A stretch of DNA of 64,000 bases from Thalassobacillus devorans MSP14 (GCF_000496835.1 NZ_KI543236.1:1716773-1780772); one strand, 5' to 3'. Shown: positions 17,719 through 27,300, counted from the first letter of the stretch. Made by a program: numbers and translations. Notes: generated by a model not told the origin, from the sequence alone.

Positions 17719-20145
17719 TCAGCCTCTCAATTCTGCCTGGTGCCTTTCCCCTACTGCGGAAAGGATTTTTTCATGCGCTTTTTCAACTTCCTCATCCTTC
17801 AGCGTACGGTTCGGATCCATATACAAGAGATTGAAAGCAATTGATTTTTTACCTGATTCCAAATGCTCTCCTTGATAAACATCGAAAATGCGAACATCCT
17901 TCACCAATGGAGCACCTGCTTCTAAAATTGTTTCTGCAACTTCTGCTGCGAAAGATTGTTCATCCACCACTAAAGCAATATCTCTGTTGATGGACGGATA
18001 TTTAGGGATAGCCTGGAAAGCTTCTTCTTTCTCATAGCTGCCAAATAATACTTCCACATTCAAATCGAATACATAGGTTTCCTTCAAATCCAACTCGTTT
18101 TGCAGCTTTGGATGTATTTGGCCGATAAAACCGATCACTTGATTATCGAGCAATACTTCCGCTGTTCGGCCCGGATGCATATCTGGAAGTTTAGCCTGAC
18201 GGTAAGTCAACTGCAAATCAAGTAATTTCGCCAACCCTTCTACGATTCCTTTAACCACAAAGAAATCGACGGATTTCTTTTCTTGCTGCCAAGGGTGAAT
18301 GTGCCAGTCCCCAGTAAGGGCGCCTGACAAACGTAACTGTTCCTCCGGCTGTACAGTAACCTGTTCCTCTTCACTGATGAATACAGTACCCAGCTCGTAG
18401 TAAGCAAGATCTGTTTGTTTCCTTGCGATGTTATAAGAAAGAGATTCCAGAAGCTCTGGCAATATGCTCAAACGAAGGTGGCTGTGCTCTTCACTCATAG
18501 GCATCGCTAACCTGACGGGTGCCTTTGCTTGTTCTTTCACCTCTCGACTTACCAGCTGCTCTGCACGATTTGCTCTTGTCAGCGAGTAGGTAATCGTTTC
18601 ATCAAGCCCTGCTCCTTGTAAATAATTTTTCACTTTTCGCTTCAATTGCTGTTGTAACGTGAGACCGCCAGCCTGCGAAGCTCCGCCTGGAAGTGTGTAA
18701 GGGAGATTATCATAGCCATAAACCCTTGCTACCTCCTCCAGCATATCTTCAAATAATTCTACATCTCCGCGGCGGGTAGGTACAATGACCTTGAACAATT
18801 CACCGTTTTGCTCATACCTAAATTGTAGACGGCGAAGAATATCGGCAATTTCTTCATCCGAAATGTCAGTACCAAGCCTTTCATTGATATGAGAAGTAGT
18901 GATTTCCACTCGCTTTGGCTCTTTATCCAGGTCATCGAACTCTACTACCCCATTTAATACTTTTCCGTCTGCATATTTCTCTAATAATTCACATGCTCTC
19001 TTACCAGCAAGGATGACCCTGTTAGGATCAACACCTTTTTCAAAGCGGGTACTGGCTTCACTCCTCAAACCATGATCCTTGGAAGACGTTCGCACTGCGT
19101 TTGGATGGAAGTAAGCTGCTTCTAAGAGGATATTAGTCGTATCCTCATGCACTTCGGAATCAGCACCGCCCATGACTCCAGCAATAGCTGTCGGTTGTTT
19201 ACCGTTAGTGATCACTAAATGTTCAGGCTTTAAGGTTCGCTTCTGACCATCTAATGTAGTGATTGTTTCATTTTGCTTTGCTCTTCGGACGACCACTTCC
19301 TCAGTTCCGAAACGATCCAAATCAAAGGCATGAAGCGGCTGCCCATATTCAAGCAGCACATAATTCGTAATATCAACTACGTTATTAATCGGACGTACGC
19401 CTGAAGCTATCAAGCGGTTCCGAAGCCATAAAGGCGATGGACCAATTTTTACATCATTTATGATAAAAGCGCCATAATAAGGGTTTAAGTCAGGTGCTTC
19501 TACTTTGACAGAAATTTCATCTGCAGCCGGCTCTTCAACAGGATTGACCACTTCTTCCTGTGGGGTGAATGGCTGATCTAAGATAGCTGCTACTTCATAA
19601 GCGACCCCCAGCATACTTAGGCAATCCGCACGGTTTGGAGTCAGTCCCAGTTCGATAATAATATCATCCAGATTCAACAATTCAGCTGCATTATCCCCGA
19701 TTTCCACTTCGTCATGGAATACAAAAATGCCATCTGTAAATTCTTTTGGTACATCTTTTTCATCTACGCCAAGCTCTTGTAAAGAGCAAATCATCCCGTT
19801 AGATTCTACTCCCCGGAGTTTAGCTTTTTTAATTTTGAAGTTTCCCGGAAGCACAGCACCGGGCTTAGCAACCGCTACTTTCTGACCAGCAGCGACGTTA
19901 GGGGCACCACAAATAATTTGCAGTGTCTCTTCTCCGACATCTACCTGGCATAAGTTCAGCTTATCTGCATTGGGATGCTTTTCACAGGACTGGACATACC
20001 CCACCACTACATGGTTCATTTTTTCGGCAATCGGTTCGACGCTTTCTACTTCAATGCCTGTTTTCGTTATCAGCTCAGCCAATTCCTCAGGCGTCTGATC
20101 ATTTATGTCTACATAATGTTTCAACCAATTTAAAGACACTAACAT
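17719..20145 (-). CDS. pheT: Phenylalanyl-tRNA synthetase beta subunit
   Basis: Non-catalytic, editing and tRNA-binding subunit of the alpha2-beta2 PheRS. The 808-residue protein has an N-terminal EMAP-like tRNA-binding domain (VVGYVQSCEKHPNADKL, residues about 47-63), the B3/B4 editing region, a B5 domain near 410-480, a catalytic-core-like module, and a C-terminal anticodon-binding FDX-ACB domain (PKYPSINRDIALVVDEQ near 715). It starts 14 bp after pheS and belongs to the same T-box-controlled transcript. Confidence 0.97.
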   Translation of the reverse strand: MLVSLNWLKHYVDINDQTPEELAELITKTGIEVESVEPIAEKMNHVVVGYVQSCEKHPNADKLNLCQVDVGEETLQIICGAPNVAAGQKVAVAKPGAVLPGNFKIKKAKLRGVESNGMICSLQELGVDEKDVPKEFTDGIFVFHDEVEIGDNAAELLNLDDIIIELGLTPNRADCLSMLGVAYEVAAILDQPFTPQEEVVNPVEEPAADEISVKVEAPDLNPYYGAFIINDVKIGPSPLWLRNRLIASGVRPINNVVDITNYVLLEYGQPLHAFDLDRFGTEEVVVRRAKQNETITTLDGQKRTLKPEHLVITNGKQPTAIAGVMGGADSEVHEDTTNILLEAAYFHPNAVRTSSKDHGLRSEASTRFEKGVDPNRVILAGKRACELLEKYADGKVLNGVVEFDDLDKEPKRVEITTSHINERLGTDISDEEIADILRRLQFRYEQNGELFKVIVPTRRGDVELFEDMLEEVARVYGYDNLPYTLPGGASQAGGLTLQQQLKRKVKNYLQGAGLDETITYSLTRANRAEQLVSREVKEQAKAPVRLAMPMSEEHSHLRLSILPELLESLSYNIARKQTDLAYYELGTVFISEEEQVTVQPEEQLRLSGALTGDWHIHPWQQEKKSVDFFVVKGIVEGLAKLLDLQLTYRQAKLPDMHPGRTAEVLLDNQVIGFIGQIHPKLQNELDLKETYVFDLNVEVLFGSYEKEEAFQAIPKYPSINRDIALVVDEQSFAAEVAETILEAGAPLVKDVRIFDVYQGEHLESGKKSIAFNLLYMDPNRTLKDEEVEKAHEKILSAVGERHQAELRG

Positions 20146-20159
20146 GGTAGATCTCTCCC

Positions 20160-21194
20160 TTACGCTTTATGGTATTGTTTTAAGAATCGTATATCGTTGG
20201 TGTAGAAATGACGGATATCATCAATGCCGTACTTCAACATGGCAATCCGTTCCGGACCCATACCAAATGCAAAACCTGAATAAAGGTTCGGATCATAGCC
20301 TGCCATTTCAAGTACATTCGGATGTACCATTCCAGCGCCTAAGATTTCAATCCAGCCTGTTCCTTTACATACTGAACACCCATCACCTCCGCAAACCTTA
20401 CAGGAAATATCCATTTCAACAGATGGTTCAGTAAAAGGGAAAAAACTGGGGCGAAGACGGATATCCCGTTCTGATCCGAACATTTGCTTGGCAAACCCAT
20501 TTAATACTCCTTTCAGGTCACTCATCTTGATATTTTCATCTACGACGAGACCCTCTACCTGGGTGAATTGATGTGAATGGGTTGCATCATCGGTATCGCG
20601 TCGATACACTTTACCTGGACAAATCATCCGAACTGGTTCATGCCCGTCCTTTTGTTTCATCGTACGGGCCTGTACCGGAGAGGTATGGGTACGCAGCAGT
20701 AGTTCTTCTGTAATATAGAAAGAATCCTGCATATCGCGTGCCGGGTGCCCCTTTGGTAAATTAAGCGCCTCGAAATTATAATAATCCGTCTCTACTTCCG
20801 GCCCTTCTTTAATTTCGAAGCCCATACCGATGAATAAATCCTCAATTTCTTCGATGATACTAGTTAACAGGTGCGGCCCGCCTACCTGTACTGGACGTCC
20901 TGGTAAAGTCACGTCAATACTTTCCTCTTCGAGTTGCTGTTCCAGCGCTTCTTCTTCTAACTTACCCTGCTTCTTTTGAATTGCATCGGATATAGTTTCT
21001 CTAACTTCATTGGCTAGCTGTCCGATTACCGGACGTTCTTCTTTGGATAATTTCCCCATGCCGCGAAGCACTTCCGTAATTGGACCTTTTTTCCCTAAGT
21101 AAGCTACCCGTACATCTTGCAAAGCTTTCAAATCCTCTGCTTGTTTCACTTTCTCCAACGCTTCTGATTGCAATTCCTGCAAACGATCTTTCAT
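20160..21194 (-). CDS. pheS: Phenylalanyl-tRNA synthetase alpha subunit
   Basis: Catalytic subunit that charges tRNA-Phe. The 344-residue class II synthetase has an N-terminal coiled coil (residues 1-85), motif 2 around [13 protein letters not shown], and motif 3 [15 protein letters not shown] near the C-terminus. The ATG follows AGGAGGAG. Transcription comes from the promoter at 21562-21590 through a T-box leader, so expression should rise when tRNA-Phe is uncharged. Confidence 0.97.
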   Translation of the reverse strand: MKDRLQELQSEALEKVKQAEDLKALQDVRVAYLGKKGPITEVLRGMGKLSKEERPVIGQLANEVRETISDAIQKKQGKLEEEALEQQLEEESIDVTLPGRPVQVGGPHLLTSIIEEIEDLFIGMGFEIKEGPEVETDYYNFEALNLPKGHPARDMQDSFYITEELLLRTHTSPVQARTMKQKDGHEPVRMICPGKVYRRDTDDATHSHQFTQVEGLVVDENIKMSDLKGVLNGFAKQMFGSERDIRLRPSFFPFTEPSVEMDISCKVCGGDGCSVCKGTGWIEILGAGMVHPNVLEMAGYDPNLYSGFAFGMGPERIAMLKYGIDDIRHFYTNDIRFLKQYHKA

Positions 21195-21292
21195 TCAAAA
21201 CTCCTCCTTATTCGATTAAAAAAACTGGCTTATACCTGTTTTTATTGCGAATGTATACTTTACTTCCTTTAACAAAATTAAGTTCATAAAGC

Positions 21293-21555
21293 ATAAAAAA
21301 AATCTCCTCCCTGGAAAAGGGACGAGACTTTATGGCCGTTTCGCGGTACCACCCTTGTTGACACACGAATGGTGTGTCCACTTCATTACGGATAACGGAT
21401 ATACATCCGGGACACCTTTATGATCAGATGCCAGCTCCAGAGTGAAATTTCAATAATCACCACGATAGAAGTGCTCGCAGTCTCTGGCACTTCTTCCCTG
21501 TATCGATGTTATGATCATCTACTGGCTCCTTCAACGCCATTCGCTCTATAACTAT
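21293..21555 (-). ncRNA. T-box riboswitch leader of pheS-pheT
   Basis: The conserved T-box AAGGGTGGTACCGCG lies at 21342-21356, followed by a terminator (stem about GTCTCGTCCCT with AGGGAGGAGAT) and a T-run ending near 21293. Upstream are stem I sequences with a plausible UUC phenylalanine specifier (21444-21446 on the minus strand), followed by ACTCTGGAGC. Antitermination would occur on binding of uncharged tRNA-Phe. Confidence 0.93.
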
Positions 21556-21561
21556 TCATAT

Positions 21562-21590
21562 ATTATAGAAAATCATTTTCAATCTTGCAA
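21562..21590 (-). promoter_or_regulatory. SigA promoter of pheST
   Basis: TTGCAA (21585-21590), 17-bp spacer, TATAAT (21562-21567) on the minus strand, immediately before the T-box leader. Confidence 0.85.
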
Positions 21591-21592
21591 GC

Positions 21593-22330
21593 CTATATTT
21601 TCATTTGATACATCAGAATGCCGGCAGCGATGGCTACATTCAACGATTCTGCCTGACCAGCAATAGGAATGTACACCTGTTTATCTGCTAATGAGATCAT
21701 TTCCTGCTGAATACCAGCCCCTTCATTTCCCACTATAAGTGCGGCCTTTTCAGGGAAGGTTATCTGATGGTATGGTTCAGCATTTTCTAATGTGGACGCA
21801 AACACTGTCAGCCCTTGCTGCTTTAGCGAAGCGATCCATTCGAACAATTCCCCTTGAATAAGAGGCAGGTGAAACAAAGAACCTTGCGTAGCCCTTATTA
21901 CTTTTTCATTGAAGGGGTCGACGGAACCTTTACCAATAATGACGCCGTCGAAACCCGCTGCATCTGCGGTTCTTATCAGCGTACCCAGATTTCCGGGGTC
22001 CTGGACAGCATCAATGAGCAGGACATGATGAAAAGAACAAAGTTCAAATACCTTCATTTCTACAACAGCTGCTATTCCTTGCGGAGTTTCTGTTTCAGAA
22101 ATCGCAGAAAAGACCTCATCAGACACACGTGTAAACCTTTCTCCTTCAATCCACTCAGGAAGGTCGGCACCTTCTTTGACTATCACTTCTTTAGTTTCCC
22201 ATGCACTTTTGATTGCTTCCTCTACCAAATGGTAGCCTTCAACAAGAAAGGATCGTGATTTTTCTCGTTCACGTTTCTTTTTTAATTTTATCCATTGTTT
22301 GACGCGTGTATTTTGTAAGGATGTCAGCAT
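21593..22330 (-). CDS. ysgA: TrmH/SpoU-family RNA 2'-O-methyltransferase
   Basis: AdoMet-dependent ribose methyltransferase with a trefoil-knot SPOUT fold. In the 245-residue protein the substrate-binding domain occupies residues 1-95. The SpoU motifs follow: QDPGNLGTLIRTADAAG, then IVGNEGAGI and ESLNVAIAAGIL near the C-terminus. Position next to pheS and length fit B. subtilis YsgA (248 residues). The target is probably rRNA, but the modified nucleotide cannot be read from the sequence. Confidence 0.9.
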   Translation of the reverse strand: MLTSLQNTRVKQWIKLKKKREREKSRSFLVEGYHLVEEAIKSAWETKEVIVKEGADLPEWIEGERFTRVSDEVFSAISETETPQGIAAVVEMKVFELCSFHHVLLIDAVQDPGNLGTLIRTADAAGFDGVIIGKGSVDPFNEKVIRATQGSLFHLPLIQGELFEWIASLKQQGLTVFASTLENAEPYHQITFPEKAALIVGNEGAGIQQEMISLADKQVYIPIAGQAESLNVAIAAGILMYQMKI

Positions 22331-22431
22331 TACTTTACCTCTTTTTCTTAGCTTCTTTGACTATCATACATATTTTAAGGAAGAAAGGTCAAACTAACCA
22401 AAGAAAAAGTTAAAAAAAGGAGTGCTATTCA

Positions 22432-22644
22432 ATGAATTTGAACTTACGTGAAGCTATTTTGTCTAATATTTCAGGAAATAACAGAGAGCAACTGGAAGCA
22501 ACCATCGTTGATGCCATCCAAAAAGGGGAAGAAAAAATGCTTCCAGGTCTTGGTGTGTTGTTTGAATTGATTTGGCAGGAATCCAGCGAAAGTGAAAAAA
22601 ATGAGATGCTTGAAGCGCTGGAACAAAGTGTACAGCAGCAATAA
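22432..22644 (+). CDS. sspI: Small acid-soluble spore protein SspI
   Basis: 70-residue minor spore protein, beginning [16 protein letters not shown] and rich in Glu and Gln, matching the SspI family in length and sequence. It is made in the forespore of sporulating bacilli. The ATG follows AAAAGGAG. I did not find a convincing SigG promoter in the 100 bp upstream. Shows that the organism forms endospores. Confidence 0.92.
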   Translation: MNLNLREAILSNISGNNREQLEATIVDAIQKGEEKMLPGLGVLFELIWQESSESEKNEMLEALEQSVQQQ

Positions 22645-22646
22645 CC

Positions 22647-22680
22647 AAAAAAAGCTCCGCCGATAAAGGCAGAGCTTTTT
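22647..22680. terminator. Bidirectional terminator between sspI and the M42 aminopeptidase
   Basis: Stem AAAGCTCcGCC/GGCaGAGCTTT around GATAAA (one mismatch), with A- and T-runs on the two flanks. Confidence 0.88.
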
Positions 22681-22682
22681 AT

Positions 22683-23768
22683 TTAGTTGAAAGTAATTTC
22701 TTTGACAGTATCGGCATCCAGCTTTTTGATGACTTCTACAATCAATTTTACCGCATTTTCAAAATCATCACGGTGAAGCATAGCCGCATGAGAATGAATG
22801 TAACGTGTTGCAATGGTAATGGATAAAGCAGGCACACCATTTGCTGTCAAATGGATAGCCCCTGAATCAGTACCACCGCCTGCAATAGCATCAAACTGAT
22901 AAGGGATTTCCTTCTCATCAGCCGTATCTACCACAAAATCACGCAGTCCTTTATGGGACACCATGGAAGCATCATAAAGAATAATCTGCGGACCTTCTCC
23001 CATTTTACTGGATGCATCTTTATCTGACACTCCCGGTGTATCCCCTGCGATCCCAACATCAACACCGAAACCGATATCAGGGTTGATGGCATGAGCAGAG
23101 GTACGAGCTCCCCGTAACCCAACTTCTTCCTGAGCAGTTCCTACGCCATAAACGACGTTTGGATGCTTTTCATTTTTTAGCTGTTTCAATACTTCAATTG
23201 CAATAGCGCAGCCGATACGGTTGTCCCATGCTTTAGCAAGCAGCATTTTTTCGTTCTTCATTTGGGTAAATTCAAAATAAGGAACGATCGAGTCACCAGG
23301 ACGCACTCCGAATTCCTTTGCTTCTTCTCTGCTGGAAGCTCCGATATCAATAAACATATCTTTAATCTCAACGGGTTTCTTGCGAGCTTCAGCTGGTAAT
23401 ATATGAGGTGGTTTAGAACCAATCACTCCAGTGACAGAACCTTCGCGAGTCATTATTGTCACACGTTGTGCAAGCATGACCTGACTCCACCAGCCTCCTA
23501 CTGTTTGAAATGAAATAAATCCATTATCATCAATACGGGTAACCATGAAGCCTACTTCATCCAAGTGACCGGCTACCATAATTTTTGGACCGTTTGCTTC
23601 GCCTGACTTTTTCGCAATCAGACTCCCTAAATTATCGGTATACACTTCATCCGCAAAAGGTGTAATATATTTTTTCATTACATCCCTAGCTTCTTTTTCA
23701 TGACCTGGAATGGACTTTGCATCAGTCAACTCCTTTAACATGGTCAATGTTTCATCAGTTTTCGCCAT
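22683..23768 (-). CDS. ysdC: M42-family glutamyl/deblocking aminopeptidase
   Basis: Cytosolic dinuclear-metal aminopeptidase of 361 residues, identical in length to B. subtilis YsdC. Metal-ligand and catalytic motifs of clan MH are present: [34 protein letters not shown], and the C-terminal HSHAAMLH histidine. These proteins form dodecameric shells that trim peptides. A promoter candidate lies just upstream (23804-23832). Confidence 0.93.
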   Translation of the reverse strand: MAKTDETLTMLKELTDAKSIPGHEKEARDVMKKYITPFADEVYTDNLGSLIAKKSGEANGPKIMVAGHLDEVGFMVTRIDDNGFISFQTVGGWWSQVMLAQRVTIMTREGSVTGVIGSKPPHILPAEARKKPVEIKDMFIDIGASSREEAKEFGVRPGDSIVPYFEFTQMKNEKMLLAKAWDNRIGCAIAIEVLKQLKNEKHPNVVYGVGTAQEEVGLRGARTSAHAINPDIGFGVDVGIAGDTPGVSDKDASSKMGEGPQIILYDASMVSHKGLRDFVVDTADEKEIPYQFDAIAGGGTDSGAIHLTANGVPALSITIATRYIHSHAAMLHRDDFENAVKLIVEVIKKLDADTVKEITFN

Positions 23769-23803
23769 ATGTAATTGCCCCCTCGAAAAATTTTGACTAT
23801 TTT

Positions 23804-23832
23804 ATTATATCGTTTTTTCCTATAATAAACAA
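23804..23832 (-). promoter_or_regulatory. Candidate SigA promoter of ysdC
   Basis: TATAAT (23804-23809 on the minus strand) with TTGTTT 17 bp upstream. The -10 is perfect and the -35 is weak. Confidence 0.45.
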
Positions 23833-23851
23833 AATTTTTATAAAAACGCTT

Positions 23852-24334
23852 TCAATAACCTTCATCCTGCCTCTGATGATTCCGGGCATTTTTTTTATGG
23901 TAGGCATACTGGATTGCTTGTTCAGAAAAGCCTAACCCTGCTCCAAGGCTTAAATAGTTTGAAAACATCTGTTGAAAGTTTTTCTGCTTTGGAACTGATT
24001 TGAATTTAACTATATCCTCGTAGACTTGATGAAATCCTCCACTCAAATCATCTACTGGTTTAATTGGCTGTTCTTCGTAACGAAGTTCTTTCTCCAGCCC
24101 CAGGGAAAGCATAAAATGAAGTCCATCTACATACTCTTCCAGAATTACATCTTCAGGACTTGCTGGTTTTTGACTCCAGAATTTGAAGCATCTTGTTTCA
24201 TTAGCCAGCTCCCCGACCTCCACGAGAAGTGCCAGCACTTTATCTTCAAATAAATCAGCCTCCTCCAGCTGGTGATTTGCTTCAATATAACGATCCAACT
24301 GTAATTGTGTTTGAAATAGTTCATCCCAATTCAT
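23852..24334 (-). CDS. Dimeric all-alpha dUTP diphosphatase
   Basis: Hydrolyses dUTP to dUMP, protecting DNA from uracil and supplying thymidylate synthesis. The 160-residue protein has the MazG/dUTPase_2-type acidic motifs: LVEVGELANETRCFKFW (residues about 37-53), then EEYVDGLHF. It is not the trimeric beta dUTPase. The ATG follows AAGGATGG. It sits between ysdC and ysdB. A more general nucleotide-pyrophosphatase role is the main alternative. Confidence 0.82.
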   Translation of the reverse strand: MNWDELFQTQLQLDRYIEANHQLEEADLFEDKVLALLVEVGELANETRCFKFWSQKPASPEDVILEEYVDGLHFMLSLGLEKELRYEEQPIKPVDDLSGGFHQVYEDIVKFKSVPKQKNFQQMFSNYLSLGAGLGFSEQAIQYAYHKKNARNHQRQDEGY

Positions 24335-24383
24335 CTTAAGTCCATCCTTTTTAATAAATTTCTATCATAAATGTATCATTTCA

Positions 24384-24410
24384 TGAAACTTTTGGGTAAT
24401 TTCATACGTA
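24384..24410 (+). promoter_or_regulatory. SigW-type ECF promoter of ysdB
   Basis: TGAAAC (24384-24389), 17-bp spacer, CGTA (24407-24410). This matches the SigW signature, and ysdB is a known SigW-regulon gene in B. subtilis. Confidence 0.75.
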
Positions 24411-24448
24411 AACCAGTTAAGTAATTCCTATTTCAGGAGGAAACCTTT

Positions 24449-24862
24449 ATGATTGTCATACTATTCCGGCTGTTGATATTGCTTGCAATCATTTTCATTT
24501 TTTATACGATATACTCCTATGTGACCAGTCCGGGCAGGAAGCTGGAACTGGCAAAACAGAGCAAAACCTTTTATTTTTATGATGATCCGGATAATACAAA
24601 ACAAAATTTTTCAATGACCTATAAAGGGGTCCTTTTCGAAGGAGAAAAATATTTAGGCACAACTGAAAACGCCTTCGAGGTTGTTAATATCAATGTGTCT
24701 GCGAGGCAGCCAAACCAATTGAGAGGGATAGAACGCGAAGACATATATTTTCTTGAACAAGAAATCCTGATCCGCTACCCTTACGCCACTGTGGAGTGGA
24801 AGTACCCCCTTAATCGTCTGTTTATCCATCAGCCAAAAGAAGAAAGCGAACACCCTTCCTAA
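24449..24862 (+). CDS. ysdB: YsdB family sigma-W-regulon protein
   Basis: 137-residue protein with one N-terminal membrane anchor (residues 3-24, very rich in Ile and Leu) followed by a soluble domain containing TYKGVLFEGEKYLGTTE and a C-terminal YPYATVEWKYPL. Family, size and position match YsdB. The function is unknown. Its SigW-type promoter suggests a part in the envelope-stress or antimicrobial response. The ATG follows AGGAGG. Confidence 0.85.
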   Translation: MIVILFRLLILLAIIFIFYTIYSYVTSPGRKLELAKQSKTFYFYDDPDNTKQNFSMTYKGVLFEGEKYLGTTENAFEVVNINVSARQPNQLRGIEREDIYFLEQEILIRYPYATVEWKYPLNRLFIHQPKEESEHPS

Positions 24863-24880
24863 AGGTGGAATGTTCGCTTT
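24843..24880. terminator. Bidirectional terminator between ysdB and the TVP38 gene
   Basis: Perfect 10-bp stem AAAGCGAACA/TGTTCGCTTT with T-rich continuation on the plus strand. The left arm is inside the ysdB coding end. Confidence 0.8.
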
Positions 24881-24887
24881 TCTGTTC

Positions 24888-25460
24888 TCAGCCATTCGGC
24901 TGGAAGAATTCATTCAAGGTAATGCTGTATTGCTTCTTCCGGAATAAATAAGTAATGATGGCAAGCATAAACAGGAATAAGATCATCAGTGGCAATGAGA
25001 TTCTGGATAACCATTGACCGACAGTTGTATATACAAAGGCCAGGGGGATATTGGATAAGAAAGAAGCCTTAACATACTCCTTAAAATCTACACAAATTTC
25101 AATCAGACAAAGGGATAAGAGATGAAAATGTATGAATGGAACTAAACGCAATACAGCCACCTGGCTAACCGTCAGCGAACTTTCCTGTTTCCACACTTTG
25201 TTTTTCAAACGCTGTAATCGTTTCAGTATACTGGGAACACTCTTGATTATCCGGTAAAACAAAGTGCTTGATAATGTAATTCCGACAATGGAATATATCG
25301 TCCCTGCTACAGCACCGAATAATACCCCTCCCGTAATACAGATCAGGACCACTGGTAAAAAGAACAACGGACGCAACACGTGAAACATAATGAATATTAA
25401 CGGAGCGTACCAGCCACTCACCTCCATTACCTCCACAAAGCCAAGCGTAAATTGTTCCAT
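24888..25460 (-). CDS. TVP38/TMEM64 (SNARE-associated, DedA-like) membrane protein
   Basis: 190-residue polytopic membrane protein of the DedA/VTT superfamily. The conserved re-entrant segment is recognisable as LRPLFFLPVVLICITGGVLFG (about residues 29-49), and a second one lies around LRLVPFIHFHLLS. Relatives act as phospholipid scramblases or envelope-homeostasis transporters. It resembles B. subtilis YtxB in family, but its position between ysdB and ysdA differs from where I expect ytxB, so I give no symbol. Confidence 0.8.
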   Translation of the reverse strand: MEQFTLGFVEVMEVSGWYAPLIFIMFHVLRPLFFLPVVLICITGGVLFGAVAGTIYSIVGITLSSTLFYRIIKSVPSILKRLQRLKNKVWKQESSLTVSQVAVLRLVPFIHFHLLSLCLIEICVDFKEYVKASFLSNIPLAFVYTTVGQWLSRISLPLMILFLFMLAIITYLFRKKQYSITLNEFFQPNG

Positions 25461-25492
25461 GCGTATCCCCCCTATCCCATACTATGACAAGA

Positions 25493-25777
25493 TTAGGGTT
25501 GATATAACTCCAGGACAAGGTATCCGACAAGAATTGCTTCTACGATCATCAGTAACGGAAAACCGAATTTAAATGCAGAGTGTTTCGTCTTATGACGAAA
25601 GCGCCGCATTCCCAGACTTCCACCAAGCGCACCTCCAAGTAGCGCAACACCCCACAACTGTTTTTCAGGAATTCTCTGTTTTTGTCTTCGAGCTCGATTC
25701 TTGTCGAAGCCCATCATCCCAAAAGCCAATATATTTACCATACATAAATAAATTATAAAATAAGTGAACAGGCTCAT
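25493..25777 (-). CDS. ysdA: DUF1294 family membrane protein
   Basis: 94-residue protein with hydrophobic ends (about residues 4-24 and 72-90) around a basic centre. The family hallmark FDKNRARRQKQRIPE is present, then LLGGALGGSLGMRRFRHKT. Matches YsdA/DUF1294, whose function is unknown. It is downstream of the rplT terminator on the same strand. Confidence 0.88.
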   Translation of the reverse strand: MSLFTYFIIYLCMVNILAFGMMGFDKNRARRQKQRIPEKQLWGVALLGGALGGSLGMRRFRHKTKHSAFKFGFPLLMIVEAILVGYLVLELYQP

Positions 25778-25885
25778 GACTGCTCTATCCCTTCTCTCTT
25801 AAGGAAGAATAAGTGGAATGCTGAGGTTGATTTTGCTTACCATAACACTGTGCACTTACCTTCCTCGACATTCCCCTATAGGAAA

Positions 25886-25916
25886 GAGGCCATTTCCGGC
25901 GTCCGGAAATGGCCTC
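25886..25916 (-). terminator. Terminator after rplT
   Basis: Perfect 14-bp stem GAGGCCATTTCCGG/CCGGAAATGGCCTC with a 3-nt loop. The T-run after it is short (TTTCC), so the stem does most of the work. Confidence 0.75.
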
Positions 25917-25931
25917 TTCATTCAAACAATT

Positions 25932-26288
25932 TTACTTAAGTGCTGCTTTTGCTTTCTCAGCAAGGCTGGCAAAACCTTTTTCATCAGTAACAGCAAGATC
26001 AGCAAGAATCTTACGGTTTACTTCGATACCTGCAACTTTAAGACCGTGCATCATACGGCTGTAAGAAATGTCATTCATACGAGCTGCAGCGTTGATACGA
26101 GCGATCCATAGCTTACGGAAGTCGCGCTTTTTCTGGCGACGGTCACGGTATGCATATTGACCTGACTTCATCACTTGCTGTTTTGCAGTTTTGAATAAAG
26201 AATGCTTTGAACCATAATAACCTTTTGCTAATTTAAGGACACGTTTACGACGTTGGCGTGTCACTGTTCCACCTTTTACACGTGGCAT
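25932..26288 (-). CDS. rplT: Ribosomal protein bL20
   Basis: 118-residue, very basic 23S rRNA-binding protein needed early in 50S assembly ([20 protein letters not shown]). In Bacillus it represses its own operon by binding the leader RNA ahead of infC. Last gene of infC-rpmI-rplT, closed by a strong hairpin. Confidence 0.98.
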   Translation of the reverse strand: MPRVKGGTVTRQRRKRVLKLAKGYYGSKHSLFKTAKQQVMKSGQYAYRDRRQKKRDFRKLWIARINAAARMNDISYSRMMHGLKVAGIEVNRKILADLAVTDEKGFASLAEKAKAALK

Positions 26289-26328
26289 GATAAATCCCTC
26301 CTATTTTGGATCATATATCTCAGTTGTC

Positions 26329-26526
26329 TTATTTTTTTGGCAGCATTTGAGCGATACGCTTCAAGTCGCCCTTAGATACAAGTGTAGCCTTACGCAATTT
26401 ACGTTTTTGTTTAGTAGACTTGTTAGCGAATAAGTGGCTTGTAAACGCATGGGAGCGTTTCACCTTTCCACTACCTGTCTTTTTGAATCGTTTTTGAGAA
26501 CCTTTATGGGTTTTCATTTTTGGCAT
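26329..26526 (-). CDS. rpmI: Ribosomal protein bL35
   Basis: 65-residue basic protein of the large subunit ([20 protein letters not shown], then the conserved HAFTSHLF). Middle gene of the infC-rpmI-rplT operon, 35 bp after infC and 40 bp before rplT. The ATG follows AGGAGGA. Confidence 0.98.
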   Translation of the reverse strand: MPKMKTHKGSQKRFKKTGSGKVKRSHAFTSHLFANKSTKQKRKLRKATLVSKGDLKRIAQMLPKK

Positions 26527-26561
26527 GAGTTGTTCCTCCTTCTGCTTAATTCAATGTGTGC

Positions 26562-27080
26562 TTACTTTTCAGCCAATGGAGCCAGCATCAAGAACATGCT
26601 TCGGCCTTCCATCTTCGGCTTCGTTTCAACTTGTGCAACATCTTTGCACTCTTCAGCCATACGCTCAAGAACTTTTTGACCAAGCTCTTTATGTGTAATG
26701 GCGCGTCCACGGAAGCGTACAGAAGCTTTCACTTTATCGCCTTTTTCAAGGAATTTACGGGCATTACGTAACTTCGTGTTGAAGTCATGCTCTTCAATAC
26801 CAGGGCTCAAGCGAACTTCTTTGACCTTGATGGTCGTTTGCTTTTTACGAGCTTCTTTATCTTTTTTCTGCTGCTCAAAACGGTATTTACCGTAATCCAT
26901 GATGCGGCAGACCGGTGGTTTTGCATTAGGAGCTACCAATACCAAATCAAGGTTGGCATTTTGAGCAATCTCAAGCGCTTCCTGACGTGATTTGACTCCT
27001 AGTTGTTCACCGTTGTTATCAATGAGACGTACTTCACGTGCTCGAATTTTCTCATTAACGTTCATGTTATCTTTGCTAAT
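26562..27080 (-). CDS. infC: Translation initiation factor IF-3 with AUU start codon
   Basis: Binds the 30S subunit, checks start-codon pairing and blocks premature 50S joining. Reading from ATT at 27080 gives 172 residues beginning (M)[20 protein letters not shown], matching the B. subtilis N-terminus; starting at the internal ATG (27065) would lose five residues. The ATT lies 6-8 nt after GGAGGTGG, whereas the ATG is 21 nt away. AUU starts on infC underlie IF-3 autoregulation in many bacteria. Transcription is from the promoter at 27301-27329 through an L20-type leader. Confidence 0.95.
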   Translation of the reverse strand: MSKDNMNVNEKIRAREVRLIDNNGEQLGVKSRQEALEIAQNANLDLVLVAPNAKPPVCRIMDYGKYRFEQQKKDKEARKKQTTIKVKEVRLSPGIEEHDFNTKLRNARKFLEKGDKVKASVRFRGRAITHKELGQKVLERMAEECKDVAQVETKPKMEGRSMFLMLAPLAEK

Positions 27081-27148
27081 AACCAGCCACCTCCAAATTT
27101 TTTTAGGAAATATAGAGATCTGTCATCGACAAGTGCTTTTAAACCAAT

Positions 27149-27294
27149 AAAAAAAGTGTCGGCACATAACGATGCACCCACACGTATCCCATTCGAATTC
27201 AAAAGGATTAGTGACCTGCCAACTGCTGTACGCGTCGATCAGGTGAGAAGCGGGTGCTTCTACTTGTCTCAGATCCGTTCATTTGTTGTTCACC
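27149..27294 (-). ncRNA. L20-type autoregulatory leader of infC-rpmI-rplT
   Basis: The 5' leader contains GAAGCACCCGCTTCTCACCTGA-type paired segments (minus strand, about 27234-27260) and ends in a terminator: GTGTGGGTGCAT...ATGTGCCGACAC followed by seven T (27149-27183). This is the architecture of the Bacillus L20 leader, where bL20 binding promotes termination before infC. Confidence 0.8.
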
Positions 27295-27300
27295 TAAAAT

